Shown here in pieces: positions 25,254 to 32,680 of a stretch of 49,833 bases of DNA. Source of the stretch: a virus. The notes under the pieces are model-generated. The model was not told the DNA's origin, searched no databases, and was given only the letters and a program-made list of their open reading frames with translations. The stretch lies in the IMG/VR virus record IMGVR_UViG_3300021085_002851, positions 1 to 49,833 of that record. One strand, given 5' to 3'. The position numbers and the translations under genes are program-made. Each line of letters opens with the position of its first letter. The stretch's first letter is position 1.

Positions 25254-27956
25254 ATGAAAAAACTATTATTAGTTGGATTGATGATGTTATCATCATTTAT
25301 TACTTTCGCACAAATTAGTGGGACAGTATTAGATTCTGATACAAATTCACCATTACCAGGAGCAACAGTAATCATTCAAGGAACGAGTGATGGAGTTGTT
25401 ACTGATTTTGATGGTAAATTTAGTTTAGAATCTGCGGTTGCAGGAAATACTCTTGTTATTTCGTATCTTGGATATGAAACAACAGAAGTTTCAGCAACTA
25501 ATGGATTATCTGTTGGACTTCTACAAAGCTTGAATACACTTCAAGAAGTAGTTGTTACATCAGGTGTAATTGATGTTGCGAAAGTGAGAGAAACACCAGT
25601 AGCAGTATCAACGATTAGGGCAAGTGAAATTGCACTAAAGGTAGGGAACTTAGAATTTCCTGAAATCATGAACAAGACACCAGGAGTCTACGCAACCAAA
25701 CAAGGTGGTGGATATGGTGATTCGAGAATCTCTTTAAGAGGATTCGACCAAAGAAACACATCTTTCCTTATCAATGGGCAACCAGTAAATGATATGGAAA
25801 ATGGATGGGTTTATTGGTCTAACTGGCAAGGTCTTACTGATGTTGCAAGTGGAATCCAAATTCAGAGAGGATTAGGAGCTTCAAGATTAGCAGTACCATC
25901 AGTAGGTGGAACTGTATCAATCTTTACAAGAGCTGCTGAAAAAGAAGAAGGTGGTTCTGTTGCTCAAATGGCAGGGAACGATGGATACTTCAAAACTACT
26001 GCTACCTATAATACAGGTAAAAACGAAAAAGGATGGGCTTCATCTTTCTTGTTATCAAGATGGCAAGGTGATGGATATATCTACAACACAAGTGGTGAGG
26101 GATATACTTACTTTTTCGCAGTTGGTTATTCGCCAGAAGGTTCAAAGCACGATTTGAACTTTTCTTTTTTAGGGGCTGGACAATGGCACCATCAAAGAGA
26201 TGTGTGGGTATCTATTAGAGATTACCAAAACTTCGGTACTGAAGGTATTGATAGAAGATGGAACTCAAATGGTGGTACTTACCAAGGTGAAGAATTCTCA
26301 ATGAGAAGAAACTTCTACAACAAACCATTAGCAACATTTAACTGGGATTTCCAAATCTCTGATAATGTTAAACTTGCTACCTCCTTATATGGTTCAGCAG
26401 GTAGAGGTGGAGGAACAGGTCCAAGAGGTAGAAACTACTACAACTCGGAAACTGATATTCTTCCTTTCAGAAAAGATTTAACTGAACACTACTTAGAAAA
26501 TGGTAGAGGTTCAAGAACTGCAGATGGATTTATCGATTACGATGCAGTAGTTGCATTCCAAACTTCTAATACCGATGCTTATAGTGGTGGTATTAGTGGA
26601 TATGATGGACAACTTATCGCATCTAATGGATTCAAAGATGATGGTGTAAATAGAGCTGGTCTTATTAGAAGAGCATCTATGAACTCTCATGACTGGGTTG
26701 GAGCAATCTCTAACTTAGAAATCGATAGTGGTAAATTTAAGTACTCAATCGGAATCGATTTGAGAAACTATAAAGGATACCATTATAGAACTGTGAATAA
26801 CCTAATGGGATTTGATGGTTACTACTCAACTGGTAACAAGAACTCAGCAGGACAAATTATTAATACTACAATCGATGCTTCTCCATTCCAAGATACTGGA
26901 ATTAGAGGACCTAAGATTGATTACTTCAACATTGGATATGTTGGATGGCAAGGTGTTAATGGTTTGATTGAATACAATGATGATGAGAAACTAACTGCAG
27001 TATTACAAGCAGGTTTATCTAATCAATCATTCCAAAGAGAAGATTTATTTGACCAACCAGCACTACCATTATCTGAAAAAGTTAATGTAGGTGGTGGATA
27101 TCTTAAAGGTGGTGCAAACTACAACTTTAATGAAAAATCAAATGTATTCTTCAACGCAGGTTTCATTTCAAGACAACCTCAGTTTGGAACTGTATTCCCT
27201 AACTACGCAAACATCGTTAATGATGATTTACAAAACGAAGAAATTCGTTCAGTAGAATTAGGATATGGATTCACATCTTCTAAATTAAATGTTAACGTAA
27301 ACCTTTACTCTACAACATGGGGTAACAGATTCGTTACAAGAAGTTTATCTAACCAACAAGGTGTAGATGGTTCAGCACAATTTAGAAACATTGATGTAGT
27401 ACACAATGGTATTGAATTCGAAGGAGTTTATAGAGCAACATCTAAGTTAACTCTTAAAGGTATGTTATCAATCGGTGATTGGAAATATACTAACGATTTC
27501 TCAGCTGAATTGTTTGATGAAAATCAACAATCAATTGGTACAGGTACTCTTTATACAAAAGATGCTAAAGTTGGTGATGCAGCACAATTCACTTCTTATG
27601 TAGAAGCTGATTACAGACTCGGTAAATTTAATGTAGATTTAGGATATAGATTCGTAGATGGATTATATGCTGATTACTCTATTACTGATTCAGCATTTAC
27701 TCAACCAGATAATGATGGAGCATTAAAACTTCCTTCATATGGTTTATTAGATGGTGGTGTTACTTTTAACATTGGTAAAGGATTATCCTTTAGAGCAAAT
27801 GTTAATAACCTATTAGATACAGTTTATATTGCTGAATCTAATTCTAACATTCACGCAACTTCAACTTCAACTACTTGGAATGGTATAGATACGAGAAACT
27901 CAGTATGGTTCGGATTCGGACGTACTTGGAATGCTTCTCTAAAATACAGATTCTAA
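25254..27956 (+). CDS. TonB-dependent outer membrane receptor
   Basis: 900 residues, complete. Start 25254 is chosen because it opens directly with a signal peptide (MKKLLLVGLMMLSSFITFA, cut before Q20); an in-frame ATG at 25221 would add 11 polar residues. Order: signal peptide; carboxypeptidase-regulatory-like beta domain (about 20-85, ISGTVLDSDTNSPLPGATV); TonB box-like LQEVVVT; plug domain (about 100-220, RISLRGFDQRNTSFLINGQ); 22-strand-type barrel to the terminal Phe (ASLKYRF). It is a TonB-energised importer of the kind flavobacteria use for siderophores, peptides or glycans. No SusD follows. It is flanked by its own leader and a strong terminator, and lies in a phage replication region. 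Ligand unknown. Confidence 0.93.
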   Translation: MKKLLLVGLMMLSSFITFAQISGTVLDSDTNSPLPGATVIIQGTSDGVVTDFDGKFSLESAVAGNTLVISYLGYETTEVSATNGLSVGLLQSLNTLQEVVVTSGVIDVAKVRETPVAVSTIRASEIALKVGNLEFPEIMNKTPGVYATKQGGGYGDSRISLRGFDQRNTSFLINGQPVNDMENGWVYWSNWQGLTDVASGIQIQRGLGASRLAVPSVGGTVSIFTRAAEKEEGGSVAQMAGNDGYFKTTATYNTGKNEKGWASSFLLSRWQGDGYIYNTSGEGYTYFFAVGYSPEGSKHDLNFSFLGAGQWHHQRDVWVSIRDYQNFGTEGIDRRWNSNGGTYQGEEFSMRRNFYNKPLATFNWDFQISDNVKLATSLYGSAGRGGGTGPRGRNYYNSETDILPFRKDLTEHYLENGRGSRTADGFIDYDAVVAFQTSNTDAYSGGISGYDGQLIASNGFKDDGVNRAGLIRRASMNSHDWVGAISNLEIDSGKFKYSIGIDLRNYKGYHYRTVNNLMGFDGYYSTGNKNSAGQIINTTIDASPFQDTGIRGPKIDYFNIGYVGWQGVNGLIEYNDDEKLTAVLQAGLSNQSFQREDLFDQPALPLSEKVNVGGGYLKGGANYNFNEKSNVFFNAGFISRQPQFGTVFPNYANIVNDDLQNEEIRSVELGYGFTSSKLNVNVNLYSTTWGNRFVTRSLSNQQGVDGSAQFRNIDVVHNGIEFEGVYRATSKLTLKGMLSIGDWKYTNDFSAELFDENQQSIGTGTLYTKDAKVGDAAQFTSYVEADYRLGKFNVDLGYRFVDGLYADYSITDSAFTQPDNDGALKLPSYGLLDGGVTFNIGKGLSFRANVNNLLDTVYIAESNSNIHATSTSTTWNGIDTRNSVWFGFGRTWNASLKYRF

Positions 27957-27967
27957 AAAAACATAAT

Positions 27968-27996
27968 AAAGGGGGATTTAATTATCCCCTTTTTTA
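27968..27996 (+). terminator. intrinsic terminator of the TonB receptor gene
   Basis: GGGGAT (27972-27977) pairs with ATCCCC (27984-27989) around TTAATT, extended by a G-T wobble and AAA/TTT, followed by a run of T to 27995. It begins 11 bases after the receptor stop codon. This is the clearest intrinsic terminator in the window. Confidence 0.88.
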
Positions 27997-28020
27997 TTCT
28001 AACTACAAAATCCTTTCCTA

Positions 28021-28260
28021 ATGAAAAAGAAAAAAGACTTAAAAGCATTATTATACCAATATGGTGTAATATATTTCGGAACAGGCCTAATGATGGCTTC
28101 TCCTCCAATGATTGATTCCATTTATGGAAAGATAGGAATGATTCTTGGACTAATCCTTATAACAGTTCAAACACAAGTAACAAAACAATATAACCTAACT
28201 CTATTAAACTTAGTAGGGATAACAGGTTACATATATGCACTTATAACATCTTTATCCTAA
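28021..28260 (+). CDS. small membrane protein with two segments
   Basis: 79 residues. A Lys-rich cytoplasmic start (MKKKKDLKALLYQYG) is followed by hydrophobic segments at about 15-30, 35-50 and 60-78. It looks like a small inner-membrane protein. It is the first gene after the receptor's terminator and sits one base before the kinase gene. No known family is recognised; holin is possible on size but nothing specific supports it. Confidence 0.55.
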   Translation: MKKKKDLKALLYQYGVIYFGTGLMMASPPMIDSIYGKIGMILGLILITVQTQVTKQYNLTLLNLVGITGYIYALITSLS

Positions 28261-28261
28261 A

Positions 28262-28798
28262 ATGAGTAAGTTAATAAATCTCTATGGTGGACCTGGTATT
28301 GGAAAATCTTCCATTGCTGCAGGTATAACTTACAAATTAAAAAAGAAACACATAAGTTGTAATAATCCTTATGAATTCCCAAAAAGATTAGCATGGGATA
28401 AAAACATACCAGCGATATCAGACCAGTTGTATGTATTTGCTAATCAACATAGAGGGATAGCAGAATGTTATGGTAAGGTAGATTATATAGTGATTGATTC
28501 ACCAATTTTATTCTCTACAATTTACCACAGATATTATACAAAAGGATATCCTGCTGAATTTTATGGACAACCTTTTCATGATTTTATTATTGATTTACAT
28601 AAAAAATATGATTGTATTGATATTCTTTTAGATAGAACCAATCAAGGTACTCATAATGAAAAAGAAAGATATCAAGATTTAGAAGAGTCAATTGCTATTG
28701 ATAATCTATGTAAAGAAGTATTAGATGAGGTTGGTAACCCATATCATACTATAAAAGTAGGACCAAAAACAGTTAAGAATATACTAAAGTTATTATGA
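28262..28798 (+). CDS. P-loop kinase-like ATPase (AAA_28 / NMP kinase-like)
   Basis: 178 residues. Walker A GGPGIGKS (9-16), then YIVIDSPILFS as the Walker B / substrate Asp strand, and LDRTNQGTHNEKERYQD as a lid-like arginine segment. The overall plan is that of small nucleotide or nicotinamide-riboside kinase-like P-loop proteins that phages often carry. Substrate unknown. The stop overlaps the next ATG by 4 bases. Confidence 0.7.
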   Translation: MSKLINLYGGPGIGKSSIAAGITYKLKKKHISCNNPYEFPKRLAWDKNIPAISDQLYVFANQHRGIAECYGKVDYIVIDSPILFSTIYHRYYTKGYPAEFYGQPFHDFIIDLHKKYDCIDILLDRTNQGTHNEKERYQDLEESIAIDNLCKEVLDEVGNPYHTIKVGPKTVKNILKLL

Positions 28799-29718
28799 GT
28801 AAATTAATATCAGTTGGATGTAGTTTCACTAATTGGCATTTTCCAACTGTTCCTGATTGGCTAGGATATTGTTTTGATGAATATGAAAATTTAGGTAAAG
28901 AAGGAGCGGGTAATCGTTATATCTTTAATCAGTTATTTAACTATATTCAAGATAATGATATATCTGATACATTTTTTTATATACAATGGACTGGCATTCC
29001 AAGAAGAGATTGGATGGGAGTTGGTAATGAACATTGGAATACTTTGGGTACATTCAATGAAGATGATGGATTAGATGACTTGAGTGAATTAAACTTATTA
29101 CAATTTTCCACAGAATTTAGAAATTACCTATACACTACCAAAACACACTTTGATTCTTTTAATATACCTTATATTATGAATCATATGCTAGACCCTTGGT
29201 TTGATGGTAATTTAGGAGAACCAGGAATAGGAACTGTTCCTAATCACATTTATAAAGAGGGAATCAAACTCATAAATAACTCTACACATCTAGATGATAT
29301 AAAAAAAATATCAAAAGATAATTTTTTAGAACCTTGTTTGGAATTCTTTTCAATAGATAATAAAAACAAAGAATATGGCCACATTGCATTAGGGCAAGAA
29401 AGTGAACCTATGCAAGATTACCACATGAATCCTATGTTATGTCTAAAATATGCAAGAGAAGTTGTTTATCCTAGACTTAAAGATATGATTAGTTTAGAAT
29501 CTATATTTGATAAAAAATTAGACAAACTATCAGAAGAGTGGTTAGAATCACTTAAAAATCCTGATTTTATGAAACAACATAGAATCCTACATGATAGAAG
29601 AGAATTTCAAAATTACTTACATCCATATCCTTGGAATAAAGAATTTAAGAAGATGGATGATGATAAAGATTTTCTTCCAACACCTTTATATAAAATAATT
29701 AATGAAAGGCTTGTATAA
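28795..29718 (+). CDS. SGNH/GDSL-hydrolase-like protein
   Basis: 307 residues. The N-terminus SVGCSFTNWH (S10 in the nucleophile position) followed by NLGKEGAGNRYIFNQL corresponds to blocks I and II of SGNH hydrolases, and DYHMNP near residue 204-209 fits the catalytic Asp-x-x-His block. The family removes acyl groups from sugars, lipids or peptides. A role in modifying surface glycans would fit the sugar locus further on. No signal peptide, so it acts inside the cell or on virions. A promoter overlaps its 3' end. Confidence 0.6.
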   Translation: MSKLISVGCSFTNWHFPTVPDWLGYCFDEYENLGKEGAGNRYIFNQLFNYIQDNDISDTFFYIQWTGIPRRDWMGVGNEHWNTLGTFNEDDGLDDLSELNLLQFSTEFRNYLYTTKTHFDSFNIPYIMNHMLDPWFDGNLGEPGIGTVPNHIYKEGIKLINNSTHLDDIKKISKDNFLEPCLEFFSIDNKNKEYGHIALGQESEPMQDYHMNPMLCLKYAREVVYPRLKDMISLESIFDKKLDKLSEEWLESLKNPDFMKQHRILHDRREFQNYLHPYPWNKEFKKMDDDKDFLPTPLYKIINERLV

Positions 29719-29741
29719 TTCATAAAATTTTCGTATATTTA
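29710..29741 (+). promoter_or_regulatory. Bacteroidetes-type promoter for 29760
   Basis: CTTG 29710-29713 lies inside the last codons of the previous gene, then 20 bases, then TATATTTA 29734-29741. TTTAC-AAA-GTAAA (29737-29749) is the inverted repeat. ATG 29760 is 18 bases after the box. Confidence 0.77.
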
Positions 29742-29759
29742 CAAAGTAAATTATAAACT

Positions 29760-30026
29760 ATGAAATATGACCCAAATAATCCAATATCTGATGAAGAGTT
29801 GGATAAGATTGCAAAAGAAGATTTTGATAAGTTTTTAGAGTACTTAGATTCAAAATCAGCATATCTTAAAACTAAAACAAGACCTCTTAATTCCCATGAG
29901 TTAAAAAAGATGGCAATGTTAGATGCTAAAATACAAGGAAAAGAAGTATCTGATGAAGAATGGGAATCTATTAAAGAAATAGGAAAACAAAACGAGGAAC
30001 AAATAAAAAAAAGATGGCACAAATAA
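29760..30026 (+). CDS. small acidic helical hypothetical protein
   Basis: 88 residues, strongly charged (starts MKYDPNNPISDEELDKIAKED), helical, without motifs known to me. It heads the operon that holds the zinc ribbon protein and the gp62-like clamp loader subunit, and overlaps the next gene by 13 bases. Confidence 0.6.
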   Translation: MKYDPNNPISDEELDKIAKEDFDKFLEYLDSKSAYLKTKTRPLNSHELKKMAMLDAKIQGKEVSDEEWESIKEIGKQNEEQIKKRWHK

Positions 30027-30268
30027 TCGGAAGTGGTAATAACCCACAACAACCAAAGATAGATTTATCTAAAGCAAAAGAAATGAAATGTCAGAATTGT
30101 GGAGGTACTGTATTTATACAAGGTACTAAATTCTTAAAGATTTCTAAAATAGTAACAGGTACACCAAATGATGCAATTATACCAGTAGAGTTATATCTAT
30201 GTGGTGATTGTGGAGAAATCTGTGAAGAGTTACTACCAAAAGAATTAAAAGGAAATGATAAAGAGTAA
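30014..30268 (+). CDS. small zinc-ribbon protein
   Basis: 84 residues. Two Cys pairs, CQNCGG (about 26-29) and CGDCGE (about 63-66), with beta strands between them, form a typical zinc ribbon. Such small ribbon proteins bind DNA, RNA or protein partners. It overlaps both neighbours (13 and 14 bases) in an operon with a clamp loader subunit, so a replication or transcription role is plausible but unproven. Confidence 0.65.
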   Translation: MAQIIGSGNNPQQPKIDLSKAKEMKCQNCGGTVFIQGTKFLKISKIVTGTPNDAIIPVELYLCGDCGEICEELLPKELKGNDKE

Positions 30269-30710
30269 AACATTATTTGACCATATAAAGGCAGTTACAC
30301 AATTTCAAGACCCAAAGTATTGGGATAAACTTGAGGATGGTGATAAGAAAACTTGGAGTAACTATATGGTACATCGTTTTCTTTCTATGAATCCTGATTG
30401 GATTCAAGTTCTTTCTGAAATACAACCATATACTCAAGTGTTAGAACCAAAACAATTATATCTTGCTCTTATTGGATTACTACCAAAAGGTAGATATTTT
30501 CTTAAATATACAAAAGGAAAGGGTGAGGTTAAATATGAAAGTTGGTTAGTAGAATTAATAGTTAAAGAGTTCACTTGTTCTAAAAATGAAGCATTAGATT
30601 ATTTAGAAATATTTTATGCAACCAAAGAGGGTAGAGAAAACGTAAAGTATATTTGTGAAAAATATGGTATTGACAAAAAAGAAATAACTAAATTAAAGTT
30701 AAAAGTGTAA
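30255..30710 (+). CDS. clamp loader small subunit, gp62-like
   Basis: 151 residues. By eye it follows T4 gp62: YMVHRFLSMNP (T4 FMVENALSQFP), then LIGLLPKGRYFLKYTK (T4 MAAVPRGKRYGKWAK), then LIVKEFTCSKNEALDY (T4 LAKRYQVNTNDAINY). It is about 35 residues shorter than gp62. It would complete the gp44-gp62 clamp loader with 23998. In T4, 44 and 62 are adjacent and coupled; here more than 5 kb including the TonB receptor lies between them. Confidence 0.72.
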   Translation: MIKSKTLFDHIKAVTQFQDPKYWDKLEDGDKKTWSNYMVHRFLSMNPDWIQVLSEIQPYTQVLEPKQLYLALIGLLPKGRYFLKYTKGKGEVKYESWLVELIVKEFTCSKNEALDYLEIFYATKEGRENVKYICEKYGIDKKEITKLKLKV

Positions 30711-31381
30711 TGGATTCATATTGGGATTGGAATAAAGAAAATTTCGATTGGCACTTCGATTCTCAAAAGAAAGTTGAAGATGTGCAATATGTTGGTAGAT
30801 TTGTATCAGATAAATTAGAATCTTCGGTAAAGAGTGTTGTAGATGTATTGTTATCAGATGAAGATAAATTCTCAGAAACAAGAATAAAGGGAACTTACTA
30901 CAATAAAGAATCTCAAGATTTCATGGAAGGATATCACAACGATTTAGAAAAAGCTGGTTATGATGAACATAATACTGGTGGTAGACAAACACGAAACCTC
31001 CCTCCTATCTTTCACAAAATGGCAGAATTAAGTGGATTATCTAATCCACAGATAATGTTTTTAGAACAACCAAGTGGTAAAATAATTCCATGGCATAGAG
31101 ATTCCTATAACAATTACAGAAGAAATTATGCAAAAGTACCTGATGATACAGAAGTAATTCGATATCTAATACAACTAAACGATTGGAATTGGGGACATCA
31201 TGTACTAGTTGGTAACTCTGCAATTCACCAATGGAAACTTGGTGATATTCATTGCTGGGAAGAGGGAATATATCACTCTACTGCAAATTCAGGTTACTGG
31301 CCAAGATACTGTTTAACTATTACAGGTATTGTTACAGAAAATTCTTTACATAAAAAATCTCCTAAAAAGCTTGTTTTTTAA
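30710..31381 (+). CDS. 2OG-Fe(II) oxygenase, aspartyl-hydroxylase-like
   Basis: 223 residues. Iron site H129-x-D131 (IIPWHRDSY), H189 (GIYHSTANSG), and R199 as 2-oxoglutarate anchor. RYLIQLNDWNWGHHVLVG is the beta-core between them, in the style of aspartyl/asparaginyl beta-hydroxylases. Substrate unknown; a protein or sugar target is possible. It starts on the last base of the gp62-like gene. It shares only fold and triad with the oxygenase at 1038. Confidence 0.75.
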   Translation: MDSYWDWNKENFDWHFDSQKKVEDVQYVGRFVSDKLESSVKSVVDVLLSDEDKFSETRIKGTYYNKESQDFMEGYHNDLEKAGYDEHNTGGRQTRNLPPIFHKMAELSGLSNPQIMFLEQPSGKIIPWHRDSYNNYRRNYAKVPDDTEVIRYLIQLNDWNWGHHVLVGNSAIHQWKLGDIHCWEEGIYHSTANSGYWPRYCLTITGIVTENSLHKKSPKKLVF

Positions 31382-31401
31382 CAAAATTTTTCGTATCTTT
31401 A
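31370..31401 (+). promoter_or_regulatory. Bacteroidetes-type promoter for the nuclease gene at 31423
   Basis: CTTG 31370-31373 lies in the 3' end of the oxygenase gene, then 20 bases, then TATCTTTA 31394-31401. TTTAC-ATA-GTAAA (31397-31409) is again the start-site inverted repeat. ATG 31423 is 21 bases after the box. Confidence 0.75.
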
Positions 31402-31422
31402 CATAGTAAAAGATAAAATATT

Positions 31423-32283
31423 ATGGCAAGAGTAAGTTACTCACAATATGGAATGTATTCAACTTGTCAAGAACAATATAAACTAAATTATATTGATAAG
31501 TTAGGAACATCCTCAGCAAACATCCACACAATTTTCGGTAGTGCAATGCACGAAACAATACAACACTTCTTAGATGTGATGTATAATGTTACCAAAAAAC
31601 AAGCCTTACAACTCAACTTAGAACAAATGTTATACAAACAAATGGTAGAACATTTTACTAAGGAATCTGAGAAGATGGAAGATGGTATGTATCCATGTAA
31701 AAAAGAAGAGTTAGGAGAATTCTTTGAAGATGGTAAAAAAATACTTAGTTATTTTACAAAAAAATTAGATAAGTTATATACTAAAAGTGGATATGAACTT
31801 GTAGCAATAGAACAGAGATTGAATGCTGAGATTAAACCTGGTGTTCATTTCATTGGTTTTATTGATGTACTTCTAAAAGATAAAACAACTCAAGAATATG
31901 TTATCATTGACTTGAAAACTTCAACAAGAGGTTGGAACAAGTATCAAAAGAATGATAAGGTAAAAACCTCACAGATGTTATTATATAAGAAGTTCTATTC
32001 AGATAAGTACGATATTCCCTTAGATAAAATTAAAGTAGAATACCAAATATTGAAAAGAAAGATAAGTGAAGATTTTGAATACCCAATACCAAGAATATCT
32101 AAGTTCGTTCCAGCCAATGGTAAACCTTCAATGAACATGGCTTGGAATGGATTCAAAGGGTTTGTTGATTCGGTATTTGCTGAGGGTGGTGATATCATAC
32201 AAGAAGTGTTTCCTTCTAACAAAGGAAACCATTGTAAGTGGTGTGAGTTTAAGGAAAGAGGATTGTGTTCAGCATGGAATTAG
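31423..32283 (+). CDS. Cas4/RecB-like PD-(D/E)XK nuclease with likely Fe-S cluster
   Basis: 286 residues. Starts SYSQYGMYSTCQEQYKLNY like RecB-family nucleases. Catalytic residues: H43 (SAMHETIQ), D148 (GFIDVL), D163-L-K165 (IIDLKTS), then a QxxxY-like SQMLLYKKF. C15 plus C271, C274 and C282 (HCKWCEFKERGLC) look like an AddB/Cas4-type 4Fe-4S site. It is a single-strand exonuclease type used in recombination or DNA end processing. No CRISPR array is near. A single-gene early unit with its own promoter. Confidence 0.85.
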   Translation: MARVSYSQYGMYSTCQEQYKLNYIDKLGTSSANIHTIFGSAMHETIQHFLDVMYNVTKKQALQLNLEQMLYKQMVEHFTKESEKMEDGMYPCKKEELGEFFEDGKKILSYFTKKLDKLYTKSGYELVAIEQRLNAEIKPGVHFIGFIDVLLKDKTTQEYVIIDLKTSTRGWNKYQKNDKVKTSQMLLYKKFYSDKYDIPLDKIKVEYQILKRKISEDFEYPIPRISKFVPANGKPSMNMAWNGFKGFVDSVFAEGGDIIQEVFPSNKGNHCKWCEFKERGLCSAWN

Positions 32284-32300
32284 ACTGTTTTTTATATTTG

Positions 32301-32314
32301 TATATATTTATATA
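32301..32314 (+). promoter_or_regulatory. putative promoter, TATATTTATA class
   Basis: TATATATTTATATA, followed by AAAACATATAAAAGG. Same core as at 587, 1702, 4457 and 45479. It lies between the Cas4-like gene's stop and ATG 32336, 22 bases before the latter. Confidence 0.4.
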
Positions 32315-32335
32315 AAAACATATAAAAGGATAGTT

Positions 32336-32530
32336 ATGGCAGATACTAAATTAACAACTGTAAAAATAGTAAAAGATATTTACTCTTCATTTAAGAGAAT
32401 ATCTTTTGATTCGAATATCACACTTCAAAAACTAGTAAACCGTTCTGTACACAAGTATATAAACGAAGAAGAGTTTAGAGGAGATATAAACAATTACACA
32501 GAACTACAACATAGTGGTTCACAATTTTAA
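32336..32530 (+). CDS. ribbon-helix-helix DNA-binding protein
   Basis: 64 residues. KLTTVKIV is a beta strand, followed by two helices, DIYSSFKRISFDS and TLQKLVNRSVHKYIN, the plan of MetJ/Arc-type RHH repressors. Start ATG 32336 is preceded by AAAAGGATAG. It would bind palindromic DNA as a dimer and is a candidate regulator for the inverted repeats at the phage promoters. It precedes the sugar locus and is followed two bases later by a 45-residue gene. Confidence 0.65.
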   Translation: MADTKLTTVKIVKDIYSSFKRISFDSNITLQKLVNRSVHKYINEEEFRGDINNYTELQHSGSQF

Positions 32531-32532
32531 TT

Positions 32533-32670
32533 ATGAAACGAGAAGATAACGGCAACACCCAACTTAATACTATTCGTAGTGAGTTCAACGATAGGGTTGA
32601 AAACAAAACCTACTTAGGTAATACAGTACGAGTAAAGTTAAACTCAAAAAGACGTTACAGAACAATTTAA
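32533..32670 (+). CDS. small basic hypothetical protein (45 aa)
   Basis: ATG 32533 to TAA 32668-32670, encoding MKREDNGNTQ to RRYRTI. It is basic at the C-terminus (KLNSKRRYR). It sits 2 bases after the RHH gene and 10 bases before the first glycosyltransferase gene, so it is probably translated from the same mRNA. No family recognised. Confidence 0.55.
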   Translation: MKREDNGNTQLNTIRSEFNDRVENKTYLGNTVRVKLNSKRRYRTI

Positions 32671-32680
32671 TAACATTTTA

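Noticed and set aside
25254-27956. SusC/SusD glycan uptake locus
   Set aside because: The receptor is about 900 residues, shorter than typical SusC, and no SusD-like lipoprotein or glycoside hydrolase follows; a terminator and phage genes do.
24943-28020. Assembly chimera between phage and host DNA as a full explanation of the receptor
   Set aside because: Not excluded, but base composition and gene direction stay the same and the flanks are not broken genes, so I treat the cassette as real pending read-level checks.
31423-32283. CRISPR-Cas locus
   Set aside because: Only a Cas4-like nuclease is present; no repeat-spacer array or other Cas gene is visible.
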